Assembly: GCA_029864785.1 (NCBI GenBank)
Contig: JAOTST010000030.1
Span: 1-10,170, forward strand
From: Chromatiales bacterium
GTDB lineage: Bacteria > Pseudomonadota > Gammaproteobacteria > Thiohalomonadales > Thiohalomonadaceae
Reading direction: 5' to 3'
DNA length: 10,170 bases
Of the stretch, positions 9,144 through 10,170 are shown in pieces (position 1 is the first letter of the stretch; every line of letters starts with the position of its first letter). Both the position numbers and the translations under genes were made by a program. The notes beneath the pieces were generated by a model, which was not told the DNA's origin, searched no databases, and worked only from the letters and a program-made list of their open reading frames with translations.

Positions 9144-9500
9144 TTATTTTCTGGGATCGCCGTGCATTGTCACACCATTTTTCTCTTTTGAGACAGGAAA
9201 CCTCTTTTCATTGATTGCCATCTTCTCTCTGGCGGCGGAGAGAAGGTCAACATTTAGCTGATCCGATACGCGGACAAGGTAAATGAATATATCAGCCAAT
9301 TCCATGCCGACATCGTGCAGCTGTTCATCGTTTAATTGATGACTTTGTTCCTCTGTAAGCCATTGAAAGTGCTCAACTAACTCTGCTGCTTCAGCAATCA
9401 ATGCCATCGATAGGTTTTTAGGAGAGTGAAATTGCTCCCAATCTCGTTTTTGGGCAAATTGACTCAGTTCTTGACGTATATTTTCGATGGAATCGTTCAC
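9144..9500 (-). CDS. MazG-like nucleotide pyrophosphohydrolase (RS21-C6/dCTPase type)
   Basis: This is a 118-residue all-alpha NTP pyrophosphohydrolase of the MazG/dimeric dUTPase superfamily. Such enzymes hydrolyse (often non-canonical) nucleoside or deoxynucleoside triphosphates to monophosphate and pyrophosphate, cleaning the nucleotide pool. The magnesium-binding pattern is E37-A-A-E40 in AEAAELVEHFQW and E67-L-A-D70 in ELADIFIYL. RDWEQFHSPKNL (19-30) is typical of the RS21-C6/DCTPP1 subgroup. The start is GTG at 9500, with AGGGA 4 nt upstream; the next in-frame Met is residue 32, inside the domain. It is a single-gene unit, convergent with the ferredoxin gene and divergent from tkt. Substrate preference cannot be told from sequence. 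Confidence 0.92.
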   Translation of the reverse strand: MNDSIENIRQELSQFAQKRDWEQFHSPKNLSMALIAEAAELVEHFQWLTEEQSHQLNDEQLHDVGMELADIFIYLVRVSDQLNVDLLSAAREKMAINEKRFPVSKEKNGVTMHGDPRK

Positions 9501-9584
9501 GATGTCCCTTTTCGGTAGCTATTGGCTTGCAGGGGACAATAACGTCATGGGTTCTCTGGAATCAAGGCTATTTGTCGAGTAGAA

Positions 9585-9791
9585 GTGGCAAAGATCCTTG
9601 CTTCTATAATAATGAGTATTGGTTCCATAAATAATTCTATGCCTCCAGAGGCAAAATGTGGTGGTTGTGCTGTTGCCTGGACACAAGATATAAGAGACAA
9701 TCGCCTGTTCAACTTGCCGCCCTGTGAAGCAATGAATAGAGCTCATTTACACCGTTGTTGTGTGAGTGGATGGGTGGATAGCAAGAGGTGA
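9585..9791 (+). CDS. Doubtful small Cys-rich open reading frame
   Basis: The frame starts at GTG and encodes 68 residues, with ATG alternatives at 9612 and 9639. The portion from PPEAKCGGCA onwards has C-x2-C, then LPPC, then HLHRCC, an arrangement that could bind zinc. It vaguely recalls short Cys-rich proteins found in phages and accessory DNA. Against it: no clear Shine-Dalgarno sequence before any start, no family I recognise, and a location in an otherwise regulatory-looking gap. It may be chance or the remnant of a gene. Confidence 0.15.
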   Translation: MAKILASIIMSIGSINNSMPPEAKCGGCAVAWTQDIRDNRLFNLPPCEAMNRAHLHRCCVSGWVDSKR

Positions 9792-9866
9792 TTAAGGTTC
9801 TCATTTTTTTGTTTGTATCAATACCTTACAGTCACCGAAACCAATTTTAAATTTTAAGTAACTTTC

Positions 9867-9872
9867 GAGGAG
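9867..9872 (+). promoter_or_regulatory. Ribosome binding site of transketolase
   Basis: GAGGAG lies 6 nt before the ATG at 9879, an almost ideal Shine-Dalgarno sequence and spacing. It fixes the tkt start and suggests efficient translation. Confidence 0.8.
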
Positions 9873-9878
9873 AGACTT

Positions 9879-10170
9879 ATGGCAAGTCGTAGAGATTTAG
9901 CAAACGCAGTTCGTGCCCTGAGCATGGATGCCGTGCAAAAGGCCAACTCTGGCCATCCAGGCGCACCGATGGGTATAGCGGATATCGCCGAGGTTCTGTG
10001 GAATGACCACATGACCCACAACCCAACCAATCCTAACTGGAGCAATCGTGACCGCTTCATTCTTTCGAATGGTCACGGCTCAATGCTGATCTATTCACTG
10101 CTTCACCTGACAGGTTACGACCTTTCTATCGAAGATCTGAAGCAGTTCCGTCAACTCCACTCTAAGACTC
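9879..10170 (+). CDS. tkt: Transketolase, N-terminal part cut by window edge
   Basis: Transketolase is a thiamine-diphosphate enzyme that moves two-carbon ketol units between sugar phosphates in the pentose phosphate pathway and, in autotrophs, the Calvin cycle. The 97 residues present match the start of the bacterial enzyme: [21 protein letters not shown] (12-32) with active-site His26, [15 protein letters not shown] (56-70) with the cofactor-site His66, and the LLHLTGYDL segment (74-82). Full-length homologues are about 660 residues. It begins a plus-strand unit after a 378-nt gap. Whether gap/pgk or other Calvin-cycle genes follow cannot be seen. Confidence 0.96.
   Translation, partial: MASRRDLANAVRALSMDAVQKANSGHPGAPMGIADIAEVLWNDHMTHNPTNPNWSNRDRFILSNGHGSMLIYSLLHLTGYDLSIEDLKQFRQLHSKT

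Larger units (their letters stand above)
9501..9878. other. 378-nt region without a convincing gene, upstream of tkt
   Basis: No known RNA family was recognised on either strand. A TATAAT (9605-9610) on the plus strand has no good -35 at the right distance. GCCT/AGGC (9641-9644 and 9649-9652) is a minor hairpin. One plus-strand reading frame (9585-9791) encodes a 68-residue Cys-rich peptide (CGGC, LPPC, HLHRCC) but has no credible ribosome site. The last 80 nt are AT-rich, with a seven-T run at 9804-9810 and AATTTTAAATTTTAAG near 9843-9858, and presumably hold the tkt promoter, which I could not define. The stretch could contain a tkt leader, a small RNA or gene remnants. Confidence 0.4.

Noticed and set aside
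9501..9560. Minus-strand GTCCCCTG...AGCCAATAG resembling part of 6S RNA
   Set aside because: The similarity is short, and a 6S RNA starting there would run on into the pyrophosphohydrolase gene. The matching 3' half is not found.

Overview
This window looks like chromosomal core-genome DNA from a gammaproteobacterium. The order rpoH–ftsX–ftsE–ftsY, then divergently two M16 peptidase genes–rsmD–coaD–ferredoxin, is the arrangement I know from Pseudomonas and related Gammaproteobacteria. The ferredoxin closely resembles the Allochromatium vinosum type, and a transketolase gene begins at the right edge. A Chromatiales-like or sulfur-oxidising lineage is therefore plausible, but that is inference. 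There are no transposases, phage genes, CRISPR arrays, tRNAs or rRNAs.

Left part (1–4895, all minus strand). The operon reads right to left: ftsY (SRP receptor), ftsE and ftsX (cell-division ABC-type complex), a response regulator/diguanylate cyclase, and rpoH (heat-shock sigma factor, cut by the left edge). Gaps are short or absent. ftsY–ftsE are 29 nt apart, ftsE–ftsX overlap, and ftsX is followed with no gap by the cyclase gene (TAG immediately before ATG). rpoH is set off by a 65-nt gap that carries a plausible sigma-70 promoter embedded in a perfect 8-bp inverted repeat. The unusual item is the cyclase, which sits between ftsX and rpoH where most relatives have nothing. Its first receiver domain has lost the phosphorylatable aspartate, its second receiver is intact, its GGEEF motif is intact, and it lacks the RxxD inhibitory site.

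Middle part (4896–9085, plus strand). A 110-nt divergent promoter region precedes a tight operon. It encodes an active M16B zinc peptidase (HxxEH), a partner M16B protein with no zinc site but with the R/Y motif, RsmD (16S rRNA G966 methyltransferase) and CoaD (coenzyme A synthesis). The first three junctions are overlaps of 14, 4 and 1 nt. A 2[4Fe-4S] ferredoxin follows 58 nt later. The two M16 proteins probably form an active/inactive heterodimer in the cell envelope.

Right part (9086–10170). A 12-bp perfect hairpin flanked by A and T tracts is a bidirectional terminator between the convergent ferredoxin and a minus-strand MazG-like nucleotide pyrophosphohydrolase. A 378-nt stretch with no convincing gene then leads to the start of transketolase.

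Most of the window is housekeeping DNA. The best candidates for something new are the diguanylate cyclase coupled to the ftsYEX–rpoH operon, the dyad over the rpoH promoter, and the unexplained leader region before transketolase.
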